IMG/VR virus record: IMGVR_UViG_3300028840_005657
Location: 1 to 34,107 of that record
From: a virus
Direction: 5' to 3' (one strand)
Length of the DNA stretch: 34,107 nt
The position numbers were made by a program, and so were the translations under genes. This document shows, piece by piece, positions 19,679 to 29,132 of the stretch. The notes beneath the pieces were generated by a model, which saw only the letters and a list, made by a program, of their open reading frames with translations, had not been told where the DNA came from and ran no database searches. How positions within the stretch are numbered: the first letter of the stretch is position 1; each line of letters starts with the position of its first letter.

Positions 19679-21679
19679 ATGGCTGACGAAGGTAAGAAAA
19701 AAATGACTGTATATCAGGAACTCAATAAGATGCTAAATCTTGATGGCTTTGGTTATGAAGAATCATCAGCAGTAGCTCCTGTGGCAACCCCACAAAAGTC
19801 GAAGATTATCATAAAGGGTAATACCCCAGAAGAGATTCATAGAAAGGGTCTTGAACTCGAACAGAAGAAAGAACTTCAAAGCAAGTTTTTCCGTACAACT
19901 GATAGAGGCTTCCAAAAAGCATTACAATATGAAGCAGCCAGACTTCCAGCATATATCGATTATGAAGGTATGGAATATTATCCAATCATTTCGTCAGCAT
20001 TGGATTTATTCATGGAAGAAGCAACAACCATTGGTTTAAATGGTAAAATGCTTAACATTTATAGTAGTAAGGAAAGAATTAAGTTATTATTGGAAGAATT
20101 CTTCTATGATACGGTTAACGTTAATGTCAACTTACCATTTTGGGTAAGAAATGTGTGTAAATACGGTGATAACTTCGTTCTTTTATATGGTGAACGTAAA
20201 AAGGGTATTACTCATGTAAAACAACTTGTGAATTACGAAATCGAAAGATTTGAAAGAATTCAAAATGGCAAACCTTTGGTTCGATTCAAAGAAAGAATGA
20301 CTGGTGACGAATTCAACGTATTTGAAATTGCTCACTTCAGACTTCTTGGAGACGATAAGTACTTGCCTTATGGCTCATCTATTCTTAATAAGGTTCGTAG
20401 AGTATTCCGTCAGCTTGTAATGGCTGAAGACGCTATGCTTACTTACCGTATTATTCGTGCAGGTGAGAAAAAGGTTTTTAAAATCGATGTTGGTAATATC
20501 GATGAGGACGATATTGAGGAATACATCTACAAAGTAGCGACTACATTCAAGAAAACAGCGCAGGTTCAACCAAATGATGGTCAAATCGATTACCGTTTCA
20601 ATATTCTTGGTAATGACGAAGACTATTTCCTTCCAGTAAGAAATGCGAATACACAGACTGGTATCGAAACGCTCCCGGGTGCACAGAATCTCGACCAAAT
20701 TCATGATATTGAATATCTTAGAGATAATTTATTTACAGGTCTCGGTGTTCCAAAACCGTTCCTGAGTTTCCAAGATGCAAGTGGTGGTGGTAAGAACTTG
20801 GCTCAATACGATATTAGGTTTTCTAAGAAAATCAATCGTATTCAGCAAGCAATGGTTCAAGAACTCAATAAGATGGCAATGATTCATCTTTATTTATTGG
20901 GTTATACTGGCGAGGACTTAAGTAGTTTCCAAATTACATTAACTAATCCAAGTACACAGCAAGAATTACTAAAGTCTGAATTACTACGTGATAAAGCACA
21001 AACTTACACTGAGTTAACACGTGCTGAAGGCGGTATTGCAGCAATGTCTCATACACAAGCAAAACGTATGATTTTCAACATGAGTGACAGAGAAATCGTT
21101 GACGACCTGAAACAACAGAAAATGGAGAAAGTCGTTATGCAAGAACTTCAGGATTCACCAGTTACAATTAAGAAGTCTGGTTTATTTGTTGACATCGATA
21201 AGAGATTCGGAGAACCAATTGAAGACATGGCAATGACAGGTGAAACCGAAGGTGGAATGCCACCAGAAGGAGGTGCACCATTAGGTGGTGAAGAAGGTGG
21301 AATGCCACCAATTGGTGGAGGTGCACCATTAGGTGGTGGTGATATGGGTGCTCCAGCAGGTGGTGCTCCTGACATGGGTGGTGGAGTTGGTGCTGCACCG
21401 ATGATGGAAGGAATGAGTGAAGAAGACTATAATAAACATCTTGAGAAACTTGTTTTCGGTACAACCAAAGAACCCGAACAAAAAAATAATATCAAGCAAA
21501 AAGAGATAATTCAGGAAAATAACAATATTAATGATAAACTGAATAAAGGTGCTGCCGATATGGTTGCTGAGATTGACCAGTTATTGGAAAATAGTGAAAG
21601 TATTAACAGCAGGGAAAATATTAATGAAACGGAAGATATTGATATTGAGGATATTGAAAACATTGAATTCGAGGATTAA
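19679..21679 (+). CDS. gp20: Portal vertex protein, T4 gp20-like
   Basis: 666 aa. The portal ring forms the DNA entry channel at the capsid vertex and binds the terminase. Diagnostic stretch: IAHFRLLGDDKYLPYGSSIL...FRQLVMAEDAMLTYRIIRAGEKKVFKIDVGN (about 220-275), closely resembling T4-type gp20. EYYPIISSALDLFMEEAT (about 99-116) also fits. The C-terminus is extended by a Gly/Pro/Met low-complexity segment (about 523-580, GGMPPEGGAPLGG repeats) and an acidic tail ending EDIENIEFED. Lies between terminase and the prohead genes. Confidence 0.95.
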   Translation: MADEGKKKMTVYQELNKMLNLDGFGYEESSAVAPVATPQKSKIIIKGNTPEEIHRKGLELEQKKELQSKFFRTTDRGFQKALQYEAARLPAYIDYEGMEYYPIISSALDLFMEEATTIGLNGKMLNIYSSKERIKLLLEEFFYDTVNVNVNLPFWVRNVCKYGDNFVLLYGERKKGITHVKQLVNYEIERFERIQNGKPLVRFKERMTGDEFNVFEIAHFRLLGDDKYLPYGSSILNKVRRVFRQLVMAEDAMLTYRIIRAGEKKVFKIDVGNIDEDDIEEYIYKVATTFKKTAQVQPNDGQIDYRFNILGNDEDYFLPVRNANTQTGIETLPGAQNLDQIHDIEYLRDNLFTGLGVPKPFLSFQDASGGGKNLAQYDIRFSKKINRIQQAMVQELNKMAMIHLYLLGYTGEDLSSFQITLTNPSTQQELLKSELLRDKAQTYTELTRAEGGIAAMSHTQAKRMIFNMSDREIVDDLKQQKMEKVVMQELQDSPVTIKKSGLFVDIDKRFGEPIEDMAMTGETEGGMPPEGGAPLGGEEGGMPPIGGGAPLGGGDMGAPAGGAPDMGGGVGAAPMMEGMSEEDYNKHLEKLVFGTTKEPEQKNNIKQKEIIQENNNINDKLNKGAADMVAEIDQLLENSESINSRENINETEDIDIEDIENIEFED

Positions 21680-21732
21680 TTCAAGCCTTAAATTAATATC
21701 TTTACGGAACTAAGCATTTATAGTTAATTATA

Positions 21733-21740
21733 GTATTTAT
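21733..21740 (+). promoter_or_regulatory. Late-promoter-like motif GTATTTAT
   Basis: TAGTATTTATATTAAAT, 20 nt before the ATG at 21761. Confidence 0.6.
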
Positions 21741-21760
21741 ATTAAATCGGATTATATCAT

Positions 21761-22558
21761 ATGAAAAATGTCAACATAGGAATTGCCAATTTGATGGTTT
21801 CTAACAAATTAAATGAGTCGTATTTCAACGAGAAGTTAATTGGGGAGTCTAAGAAGATTGCTTTCGATTTTTTAGACGTAGTGAAAAAATCTCCGATTCT
21901 TCAATTAGAATTTAAAGTCTATAATAATATTGATGGCAAACATATCGAGAATGAAATTCTTGCTAAAGAATATATCGATAAACACATCAAATTGTTCGAA
22001 GTCTACACTCTTGAGGAAATCGAAGCCGAACACAAGAAATTAACGGAGTTCCTTACAGAAAACGTTATTCCAAATATAACCGAAGCCGATTATAATCTCG
22101 AAAAAATTGATTTATATAACGCAATTGACACGCTTATTGCTGAATCACTAAAACTTAGTGAAGACGTAGATGTTGATGAAATTCATGAAGCATTTAGTCT
22201 GGTTTTTAATCATGTTAAATCAGAAAGGAAAGGCTTACTTGAGAACGTAGATGTTGAACCAATAAATGAAGATGTTCTTGAAATCGCTGTGGGTAAGTTT
22301 AACGAGAAATACGCAAGTCTTGATGAAAGTGATAGAGAACTACTGAAGACCTTAATTAAAGCCGACTGGAGGGAGAAAAAGGCACTCCTTGAGACCTATA
22401 AGACCGAAACCCTTGGAATTCTGGAAGGCATAGACAAAGAGAATGTTCAGGACAACATCACCAAAGCCATTGATAAGATAAAGGAAATGGTTTATAATAA
22501 GAAAGATATCGATGATAATATCATCGGTCTCCATGAATTCAAGAAGGAATTACTTTAA
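21761..22558 (+). CDS. Putative prohead-core protein (265 aa)
   Basis: No domain recognised; acidic, almost entirely helical. The N-terminus (MKNVNIGIANLMVSNKLNESYFNE) carries KLNES, a candidate prohead-protease site. Its place directly after the portal gene corresponds to T4 genes 67/68, which encode small prohead core proteins; this is a positional argument only. Its last 4 nt overlap the end of the convergent lysozyme-like gene. Confidence 0.55.
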   Translation: MKNVNIGIANLMVSNKLNESYFNEKLIGESKKIAFDFLDVVKKSPILQLEFKVYNNIDGKHIENEILAKEYIDKHIKLFEVYTLEEIEAEHKKLTEFLTENVIPNITEADYNLEKIDLYNAIDTLIAESLKLSEDVDVDEIHEAFSLVFNHVKSERKGLLENVDVEPINEDVLEIAVGKFNEKYASLDESDRELLKTLIKADWREKKALLETYKTETLGILEGIDKENVQDNITKAIDKIKEMVYNKKDIDDNIIGLHEFKKELL

Positions 22559-23412
22559 CCCAAATTCGCATTAAATCCGTCAAAAGTTGCTGCTGCCTCT
22601 TTAGTAATATTCAATTCTTTATAACCAAAATTCTCGTATAGGTTTTTAAAAATTCTATATACATAATTTATTCCCTCATTCTCATAATTATCACCCATGT
22701 TTTTCGCTGCTGCAATGGCTGCGGGGTACGAAGATGATTTCACAAAGCCCGGTCCTCTATTATATCCAAATAATGTGCAACTTGCTAAAGCATCACATCG
22801 TGTTGAAATATATTTCATGTATGCGAATTGTGCTTTAATCATTATTCTTGGGTTATCGATAATGTTTTGATGCAATATTGGTCTATTTTGTCTTCCCAGA
22901 TTATAATCAACAAGAAATGGATTTTTGGGTGGAGTCCCTGCCGAGAATGTGTATCCAATCATGTTTTTAGATATCGCTTCTTTATCGGCTGTATTCATCC
23001 CACCACGTGAATTTCTCATGATTATATCATAAACAGCATCATCAACAAATTGACTAATACCCGATGCACTACTATTAACCGCATAATTCCACACAATAAA
23101 TGCTGATTCTTGATATGCCTGTGCTGCCATGATATTGGCATCCATTTCGAATTCTTCGGCAAATTCATTATACCATCTAATTAATACCTCTGCAAGTTCA
23201 GCGTTTGTTGTGACCCCACCATTAATGCTGGGGTTTGAAAGCCAGACCTTACTCGTTGTCGTTAGTGGTGAACAATACGGTAACACTGCTGTCGGGTTGT
23301 TCTTATAACCCCTTTTATCATCAGCAGTTCCAGTAAGTTTTGAATTGCCACTTCCACTACACTTACTGCGTATAAAATTTTCACCCAATTTAGTTAATTT
23401 CGTTACTGCCAT
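22555..23412 (-). CDS. Lytic-transglycosylase/lysozyme-like virion protein (285 aa)
   Basis: I choose ATG at 23412, 1 nt past the upstream stop; a TTG at 23421 would add three residues. IMAAQAYQESAFIVWNYAVNSSASGISQFV (about 94-123) has the catalytic Glu (E102, in QES) and downstream S..GISQF of SLT/goose-lysozyme-type folds, which cut peptidoglycan. GYNRGPGFVKSSSYPAAIAAA (about 213-233) fits the second half of the domain. Paired with the hub-like gene upstream, it may be the baseplate lysozyme that opens the wall during injection, as gp5 does in T4. Confidence 0.7.
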   Translation of the reverse strand: MAVTKLTKLGENFIRSKCSGSGNSKLTGTADDKRGYKNNPTAVLPYCSPLTTTSKVWLSNPSINGGVTTNAELAEVLIRWYNEFAEEFEMDANIMAAQAYQESAFIVWNYAVNSSASGISQFVDDAVYDIIMRNSRGGMNTADKEAISKNMIGYTFSAGTPPKNPFLVDYNLGRQNRPILHQNIIDNPRIMIKAQFAYMKYISTRCDALASCTLFGYNRGPGFVKSSSYPAAIAAAKNMGDNYENEGINYVYRIFKNLYENFGYKELNITKEAAATFDGFNANLG

Positions 23413-23413
23413 A

Positions 23414-26400
23414 TTATTCAATTTTTAATGAGTTTGTTGTTTTATCATACATTGCATCGAAATGAGTTTCTTCTCTTTGACTAACAAAATTAGCTGCTGA
23501 AATAACCACCTCACCCGGGGTTTGATTTGGTCTGTATGCCGTGAACGCCACAGGATTCAATACTCTTGGTACTGGATATTTTAATAACTTAGTTCCACTA
23601 AAACTTGTTGTCATTTTATTTGCGGTTATATTGTGTTCAACGGTTAATATAATATATGCGCCATTGAATAACGGAATGTTCTCCAACTGGAAATATTGTG
23701 TTGGTTGAATCATTGCGTTCCCAAATCCAGTGACCGTAGCTTTATACGACCTGTTTTCATAGAGATTATATAGGTTCTGTCCTTTTGGGACGGGAGCATC
23801 TGGATTATTATCACCAGCAAGTCTCGATAAAATCTGTATGCTTTCATTGGTCTCAGGGTATTCCTTACTATCGATTTTAATGTCAGTAAACATTGATTGA
23901 TTTTGTTCACCGAATCTAACTCTAAATGCCCTTACTTGTCGCCAAGGAAAATCTGTATTCTCTTCCAACTTATCATTAACCGTACCCTGTGGGTCTGGTT
24001 TTGATGTGAAATAATCCGTCACACCCGGTTCAGTTATATCAATAATCCCATCATTCACAAACCCATTCCCCGCCACAGACGGATAACTCGAAGTCCCACC
24101 AATATACATGCACACGAACGCAGTTGAATTCTGTGCTTCAATTGCTCCTGTGTGAATCTTGAAACTATCTTCCCAACTGGTTTCATTTTCAAAGCTCATG
24201 AAATTTTGTAATGGAAAGAATTCGAATCCATTTAATGACAATAACTGTGATAATACACTAAATAAACTGATATTGGGATTATCCATCATATCAATTAAAA
24301 TTTCAGCATTTATTACGGTGTCACCAATTGGGTTCATACCCCTGTCAACAAAAGCAAACGAATCGATTAGTCTTTTATTTGGTTTATTGAAGGGATAATA
24401 TTCATTAGTACTTACGCTTCCCGTCAACCACTTATCATTTATGTTCTTAAATGAATAGTAGAGTTGTGTTATGATGTCCTCATCACCCCTTACTTTTCTT
24501 ATGACCTCTTCTTCTTCCTTTAATTCTTTATCCCTATTAATAATTTCTCGTGACAGTCTTCCAAAAAATATTTGGAGGAATTTTTCATTCACATCATTCT
24601 TAGCCGTGTCTTCATTCAATACTGAAAGTGGTGTATAACCAGCATTATAAGTATCGGACATTTCAAAAGTGAGTTGACTGAAATTAACAAGAGTTTTACT
24701 TTCCATGAGTGTTTGAATAATCCAGTAATATTGTCCGTGTTGTTCTGCGCCTTTTCTATCATCTGACTGTGGGTTTAACACATATGTATACCCAGCACCC
24801 TCGCTTAGAAACATTTTGTCTTGACCACTATTTTCTCTAACGAAATCACACATATTTTTTATTCCAGTAACAATTGTTCCGTGTGAATTGGTATATGTTC
24901 CCAATAGATAATCATTATATGCTTGTTTGAATTTAGCTTTATCGTTATTAGAGAGATATGTTTCGACATCATGTAAATCCGCTAATACCATAAACCCTTT
25001 ATTCGGGAAATTAGCACCAATACCATCATTACCTGTAGTTCCTGTGAAAAAACCCAAAATTTCATTTTCCCAGCCGTCATCAATGGCAGTTAAGAGTGCC
25101 CCGATATAAGGAGCATAAAACTCTGGAACTTGAATCGCAGCAGGGGTGTCAAAAATTAAAGTATTTGAAGCATTCGGATAAATATTGAATGGACTTGCTG
25201 TTGTCCCAAAATTCGAAAGAATTAATACCGTACTTAAGTTTTGTGTTGTGTCACCAGTTAATGTATTTACCACATCACTATTACCTAATTGATTTATCCA
25301 AACATTAAATATTTTATTACCATATTTCAATGCCTTTTTATCTCTAACATTGGTATTACGAAACGATTGGTTTCCTTGGGCATATGCGATTTTCTGACCT
25401 TCGATGGCACGTGTATCAAGGTCGGTTGAAGTACCCGGGTAATTTCCATTTGGTGCTGATGAACTGCTCACATATTGAGTCTCGGTTTGTCTAAATTGGT
25501 CACCACCATTAGTTAAATATCTTGTGAACATATTGAGTCCGTCAATAACTTCACTTCCAAAGAACCCTTCTGATACATCTTCGGCATTAACATCTCTAAG
25601 ATAAATAACATTTTCTTGGGTGAATTCGAAAAACAGGTATTCTTCATCATTTCTTTTAAACCACTTAGTTTTAGCGTCTTCGTTAAAATTATCAACAGGT
25701 TTGCTTGAACCAGCAGTTTCGCTTCTTTCTTGAATGACAACATCACTTGTATACCAATTAAATCCAACGAAATTATCATTAAATTTATTTACATACACTT
25801 CTCCATCAGATGGATTTGATGGTGTAATTGGGAAATATTTAGGGTCGTTAATTGGGAAATCAATTAGGTTATTACTTACGATTTCACTACCGTTATCATA
25901 TTCATCAATAATTGTTTCGGCATAATCATAAAATGCTTGAACATCACCTTTATAACTATCTGCCATTATTTTTAACGTATCGGCATTTTGTTTAGAGAAT
26001 AATGTGGTTGCGACATTTATTGCTTCGGCATTTGCATATAAATTAATATATGCGTCTCGTTTAGTTCCCGCTTCACCATAGAAAACATTATCGATTGAAC
26101 CTTGAGATAGCATGTAAAATCTTTTCAGAAATATTTTTGTTAATTCGGCTCTTACATCATCATTAATATTTAGGTATGGACTCTGGGGTGAAGCACCACC
26201 AAGTTTTGAATCCAGTGGTGATGTAGGAATCCATTTATAAACCCCATCATCGTCCTGATTCCTTCTTGCATCAAACAATGCTTGTGTAGCTCTTTGGTCA
26301 CCAAAAGTATCCATAAAAGTAGTAACAAGGTCAAGTTCGGGAAACGGAACTTTTTTTGAAAGTTCGATTGGTGCTATTCGTTCTCTTTTTAATCCACCAT

Positions 26401-28075
26401 GTACAGGAGATTCTCTTAAAACCAATGGAAATGGATATATGTGGTCAGGAACGTTACCGCTTGTCACTGGACTATCAATGTTGTTGCCAGCAATAATTTT
26501 TTTATTGGATGCAGGAGTATTATGTACGTCATCTGCAAGTTGTGAGGTTGTTCTTAGAATCCTAAAGAATTCATCAACATCATTTAGAATAATATCAAAA
26601 ATATTATAAATTGTTGGTGTCATACCTAATGTTTGAGACACCATATTATTGATTTTTTCTGCAAGATTGGCTGAAAGCTCATTTTTATTTTCAACCAACT
26701 CCTGATTTTTTTTATATAATTTATAGTAGTAATCAGTGATATCTAATCCATAATACTCGGTTTTAACTTCTTCATTGTTGGTAATATTGACTCCATTAGC
26801 AAACGGTGCGGGTTGACCGATATCACTACCACCCACATTAAATGAAGGTAATACATTTGCAATCAATGCCTTACGAAATGATGTTAATGCTGTTTCAAAT
26901 CCACTATAATTTTTTGAAGGGAATTCGAATGGTGCTAATATTGGGTCAACACTGACATTTGCAAATGGATTATATTCTGTTGGACTTAAGGGGAGGTTAG
27001 TACCTGCGAGATAAACAACAAATAATCTATTTCTTAATGTGCTTTTTATTCCAGTGGTTTCCTCATCTTTTATAAATCGATTAAATTCAGCTAATGTTCT
27101 AATTATTTGAAGATTATATTTTTCTACCACTTCTGTAGCAGGACTTGTCACCAGATTATATTCACTGGCACTTTTAGGTGTTTTTGCGATTAAGTATGCT
27201 CGACCCGGTTTCTCCAGAACTTCGTTTTGACGTTCGATAACTGCCGTAAACATATCAGAAATTTCATCAAGGGTCTCTAATTGCTTTTCTGTTGAATGAA
27301 ATTCTTTATTCTCAGTATCGGTCTCTAATTTTTCGGAAATTGCAGCATAAAGATTCTTTAACTTCATAATTAAGTTATAGGTGTTCTTAGGTCTACCTGC
27401 TGTACTTGGAGACATTGATTCGTCATTATTAATCAATGGTGCATTTATGATATATCTAAATAATATGTCACTAAGTGGTGCAAATGTTACGGCAACAAAT
27501 TGTGCATCAATAACAAAATTACCATTTGATGACTGAAATTCACTGGTGTATTTAACCAAATGCAATTGATATTTAATTGATTTTCCATAATATCCTTTTA
27601 CTGTTAAGTGGAATATTGGTGGTGGGAAATCAAATAATATCCTATATGGGGAATCGGTTTGGTTGAAGAAAGCCAGACCCCTTACATCTACGAATTGAAT
27701 ATCTACTTGAGGAATGAACGATGAATTAATTACAATTTTAATACTATTAATTCCGAAACCTTCATAATGTGTGTTATTACCAGTACTACCATCGTAATAA
27801 TTTGTTGTGAAATTCAGATAGTTTGGATTATTTTCGTTTTGGTCGTTTCCGAGAAAATTAATCTTTTTTGATGTCGTACTCGTTGTATTTCCCTTAACAA
27901 TGACGGTTCTTCCCTTACTAACGGCAGTTAGTTCAGAAAAGATATGCATGTCCTGATATTGAGGTATGCCGTTTACAATATCGGTGTTGATATTAACGTC
28001 ATTTGGTTCTACAAGAATTACGTTTCCATTCTCTATTGTGTTCTTACCAAACTTTTTAGTTGACTCATCTGCCAT
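23414..28075 (-). CDS. Very large baseplate-hub-like virion protein (1553 aa)
   Basis: Start chosen at ATG 28075 (MADESTKKFGKN): a late motif lies 15 nt upstream, and the extra 46 codons to 28213 would read back through that promoter and overlap the divergent PAS gene. The N-terminal 200 residues are beta-rich. The middle has Asn/Asp-rich helical parts. The C-terminus (ATVTGFGNAMIQPTQYFQLENIPLFNGAYIILTVEHNI) resembles hub or late-control-type tail domains. Coupled to the lysozyme-like gene. Likely the gp27-like hub or another baseplate scaffold (inference). Confidence 0.55.
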   Translation of the reverse strand: MADESTKKFGKNTIENGNVILVEPNDVNINTDIVNGIPQYQDMHIFSELTAVSKGRTVIVKGNTTSTTSKKINFLGNDQNENNPNYLNFTTNYYDGSTGNNTHYEGFGINSIKIVINSSFIPQVDIQFVDVRGLAFFNQTDSPYRILFDFPPPIFHLTVKGYYGKSIKYQLHLVKYTSEFQSSNGNFVIDAQFVAVTFAPLSDILFRYIINAPLINNDESMSPSTAGRPKNTYNLIMKLKNLYAAISEKLETDTENKEFHSTEKQLETLDEISDMFTAVIERQNEVLEKPGRAYLIAKTPKSASEYNLVTSPATEVVEKYNLQIIRTLAEFNRFIKDEETTGIKSTLRNRLFVVYLAGTNLPLSPTEYNPFANVSVDPILAPFEFPSKNYSGFETALTSFRKALIANVLPSFNVGGSDIGQPAPFANGVNITNNEEVKTEYYGLDITDYYYKLYKKNQELVENKNELSANLAEKINNMVSQTLGMTPTIYNIFDIILNDVDEFFRILRTTSQLADDVHNTPASNKKIIAGNNIDSPVTSGNVPDHIYPFPLVLRESPVHGGLKRERIAPIELSKKVPFPELDLVTTFMDTFGDQRATQALFDARRNQDDDGVYKWIPTSPLDSKLGGASPQSPYLNINDDVRAELTKIFLKRFYMLSQGSIDNVFYGEAGTKRDAYINLYANAEAINVATTLFSKQNADTLKIMADSYKGDVQAFYDYAETIIDEYDNGSEIVSNNLIDFPINDPKYFPITPSNPSDGEVYVNKFNDNFVGFNWYTSDVVIQERSETAGSSKPVDNFNEDAKTKWFKRNDEEYLFFEFTQENVIYLRDVNAEDVSEGFFGSEVIDGLNMFTRYLTNGGDQFRQTETQYVSSSSAPNGNYPGTSTDLDTRAIEGQKIAYAQGNQSFRNTNVRDKKALKYGNKIFNVWINQLGNSDVVNTLTGDTTQNLSTVLILSNFGTTASPFNIYPNASNTLIFDTPAAIQVPEFYAPYIGALLTAIDDGWENEILGFFTGTTGNDGIGANFPNKGFMVLADLHDVETYLSNNDKAKFKQAYNDYLLGTYTNSHGTIVTGIKNMCDFVRENSGQDKMFLSEGAGYTYVLNPQSDDRKGAEQHGQYYWIIQTLMESKTLVNFSQLTFEMSDTYNAGYTPLSVLNEDTAKNDVNEKFLQIFFGRLSREIINRDKELKEEEEVIRKVRGDEDIITQLYYSFKNINDKWLTGSVSTNEYYPFNKPNKRLIDSFAFVDRGMNPIGDTVINAEILIDMMDNPNISLFSVLSQLLSLNGFEFFPLQNFMSFENETSWEDSFKIHTGAIEAQNSTAFVCMYIGGTSSYPSVAGNGFVNDGIIDITEPGVTDYFTSKPDPQGTVNDKLEENTDFPWRQVRAFRVRFGEQNQSMFTDIKIDSKEYPETNESIQILSRLAGDNNPDAPVPKGQNLYNLYENRSYKATVTGFGNAMIQPTQYFQLENIPLFNGAYIILTVEHNITANKMTTSFSGTKLLKYPVPRVLNPVAFTAYRPNQTPGEVVISAANFVSQREETHFDAMYDKTTNSLKIE

Positions 28076-28090
28076 TCTTCGGATTTTTAT

Positions 28091-28098
28091 ATAAATAC
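28091..28098 (-). promoter_or_regulatory. Late-promoter-like motif GTATTTAT
   Basis: Minus-strand GGTATTTATATAAAAATC, 15 nt before the ATG at 28075. It fixes the start of the 1553-aa gene. Confidence 0.65.
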
Positions 28099-28145
28099 CT
28101 CTTAATAAAAAATGTAAATGGGTGAGGCTAATCCCTCTCTTTTTA

Positions 28146-28153
28146 CTATTTAT
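28146..28153 (+). promoter_or_regulatory. Late-promoter-like motif CTATTTAT
   Basis: ACTATTTATTATAAAC, 14 nt before the ATG at 28168, divergent from 28091. Confidence 0.55.
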
Positions 28154-28167
28154 TATAAACAGAAAAA

Positions 28168-28932
28168 ATGCAATTACTTGAAGTCGCACAACATGCACAT
28201 CCTGTCTGGACAAACTCCTTTTTTTATGTGTTTGTTGGTGTCACATTACTTCTTTTTGGATTGATAATGGTTATGGTTAAGGTCATTAAACAGAAATCAA
28301 GTGACCAAAAAGCACTCCAACTCCAACACGTGGCACGAGTGGATGTTATCAGAAAGGAACAAAGTGAGAAATTGGAAAATCTTAGGGTTGAGATGCTTAA
28401 GCGTGAAGAAGACCGAGTTCGTCAATGGATGGAGAGTGAAAAAGAAACTCTACATGTATTGAACGGAGTTTCAAACCTATTAGAATTAAGCGATAAGGTT
28501 GATAAGGTCGAATTTAAGAAAATGAATAAGGCATTAAGTGCCATCGAAGAAAAAATTATTGCGGAGAAAAAATTGATGACTGACCTTCAACAAAGCGAAA
28601 AGAAATTTCGTCAGTTGTTCAATAATAGTATCGTTGCGATTTCATATCATGAAATGATTTATGATGAAAAAGGGAAGCCTTTTGATTATAGATTCCTTGA
28701 TGTTAATGATACTTTTGAAAAAACGACTGGTTTGGTGGGTGTTGTCGGTAAAACGTGTTTAGAGGTTATTCCCGATGTTGAACCATATTGGATTGAAATC
28801 TTTGGTAATGTTGCGAAAACAGGTAAACCCATTACTTTCGAGAACTACAATAAGAGCACAGATAAAAATTATAGGGTGACGGCTTTCTGTCCTGAACCAA
28901 ACAAATTCACGGCAATCTCAGTTGCCATATAA
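28168..28932 (+). CDS. Membrane-anchored PAS-domain protein (254 aa)
   Basis: One transmembrane helix (about 17-40, FFYVFVGVTLLLFGLIMVMV), a long coiled coil (about 45-125), then a PAS domain (about 126-254: SEKKFRQLFNNSIVAISYHEMIYDEKGKPFDYRFLDVNDTFEKTTGL...NYRVTAFCPEPNKFTAISV) of the type found in Bacteroidota sensor histidine kinases. No kinase, GGDEF or output domain follows, so it is a sensor-like module without a known effector. Probably host-derived. It lies between baseplate and prohead-protease genes under a late-type motif. Could be a membrane anchor for prohead assembly or a signalling decoy; both are inference. Confidence 0.75.
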   Translation: MQLLEVAQHAHPVWTNSFFYVFVGVTLLLFGLIMVMVKVIKQKSSDQKALQLQHVARVDVIRKEQSEKLENLRVEMLKREEDRVRQWMESEKETLHVLNGVSNLLELSDKVDKVEFKKMNKALSAIEEKIIAEKKLMTDLQQSEKKFRQLFNNSIVAISYHEMIYDEKGKPFDYRFLDVNDTFEKTTGLVGVVGKTCLEVIPDVEPYWIEIFGNVAKTGKPITFENYNKSTDKNYRVTAFCPEPNKFTAISVAI

Positions 28933-28944
28933 TACTCAAACACA

Positions 28945-29103
28945 ATGACTAAAAAAGAGAAACTTAAAGAAGTTAATGAAACCCTAAGAGAAATGTGTGT
29001 CGATTTAGAGACCAGAATTTTCGTTGAAGACATGGATGTTAATGAGGACAGGATAATAAAAGAGTATAAACCAGAGCCTGTTGATGACAAAATCATAATA
29101 TAA
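28945..29103 (+). CDS. Small hypothetical protein (52 aa)
   Basis: ATG 12 nt after the PAS gene stop. Starts MTKKEKLKEVNETLREMCVD and ends DDKIII. Charged and helical, no family recognised. The tight spacing supports it as the second gene of the PAS operon. Confidence 0.55.
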   Translation: MTKKEKLKEVNETLREMCVDLETRIFVEDMDVNEDRIIKEYKPEPVDDKIII

Positions 29104-29104
29104 A

Positions 29105-29112
29105 CTATTTAT
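29105..29112 (+). promoter_or_regulatory. Late-promoter-like motif CTATTTAT
   Basis: AACTATTTATAGGAAAG, 20 nt before the ATG at 29133. Confidence 0.55.
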
Positions 29113-29132
29113 AGGAAAGAAATTAATTTACT

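Noticed and set aside
28076-28213. 46-residue N-terminal extension of the 1553-aa protein
   Set aside because: It would start inside the divergent PAS gene and span the late-type motif at 28091; ATG 28075 has the usual 15-nt spacing.
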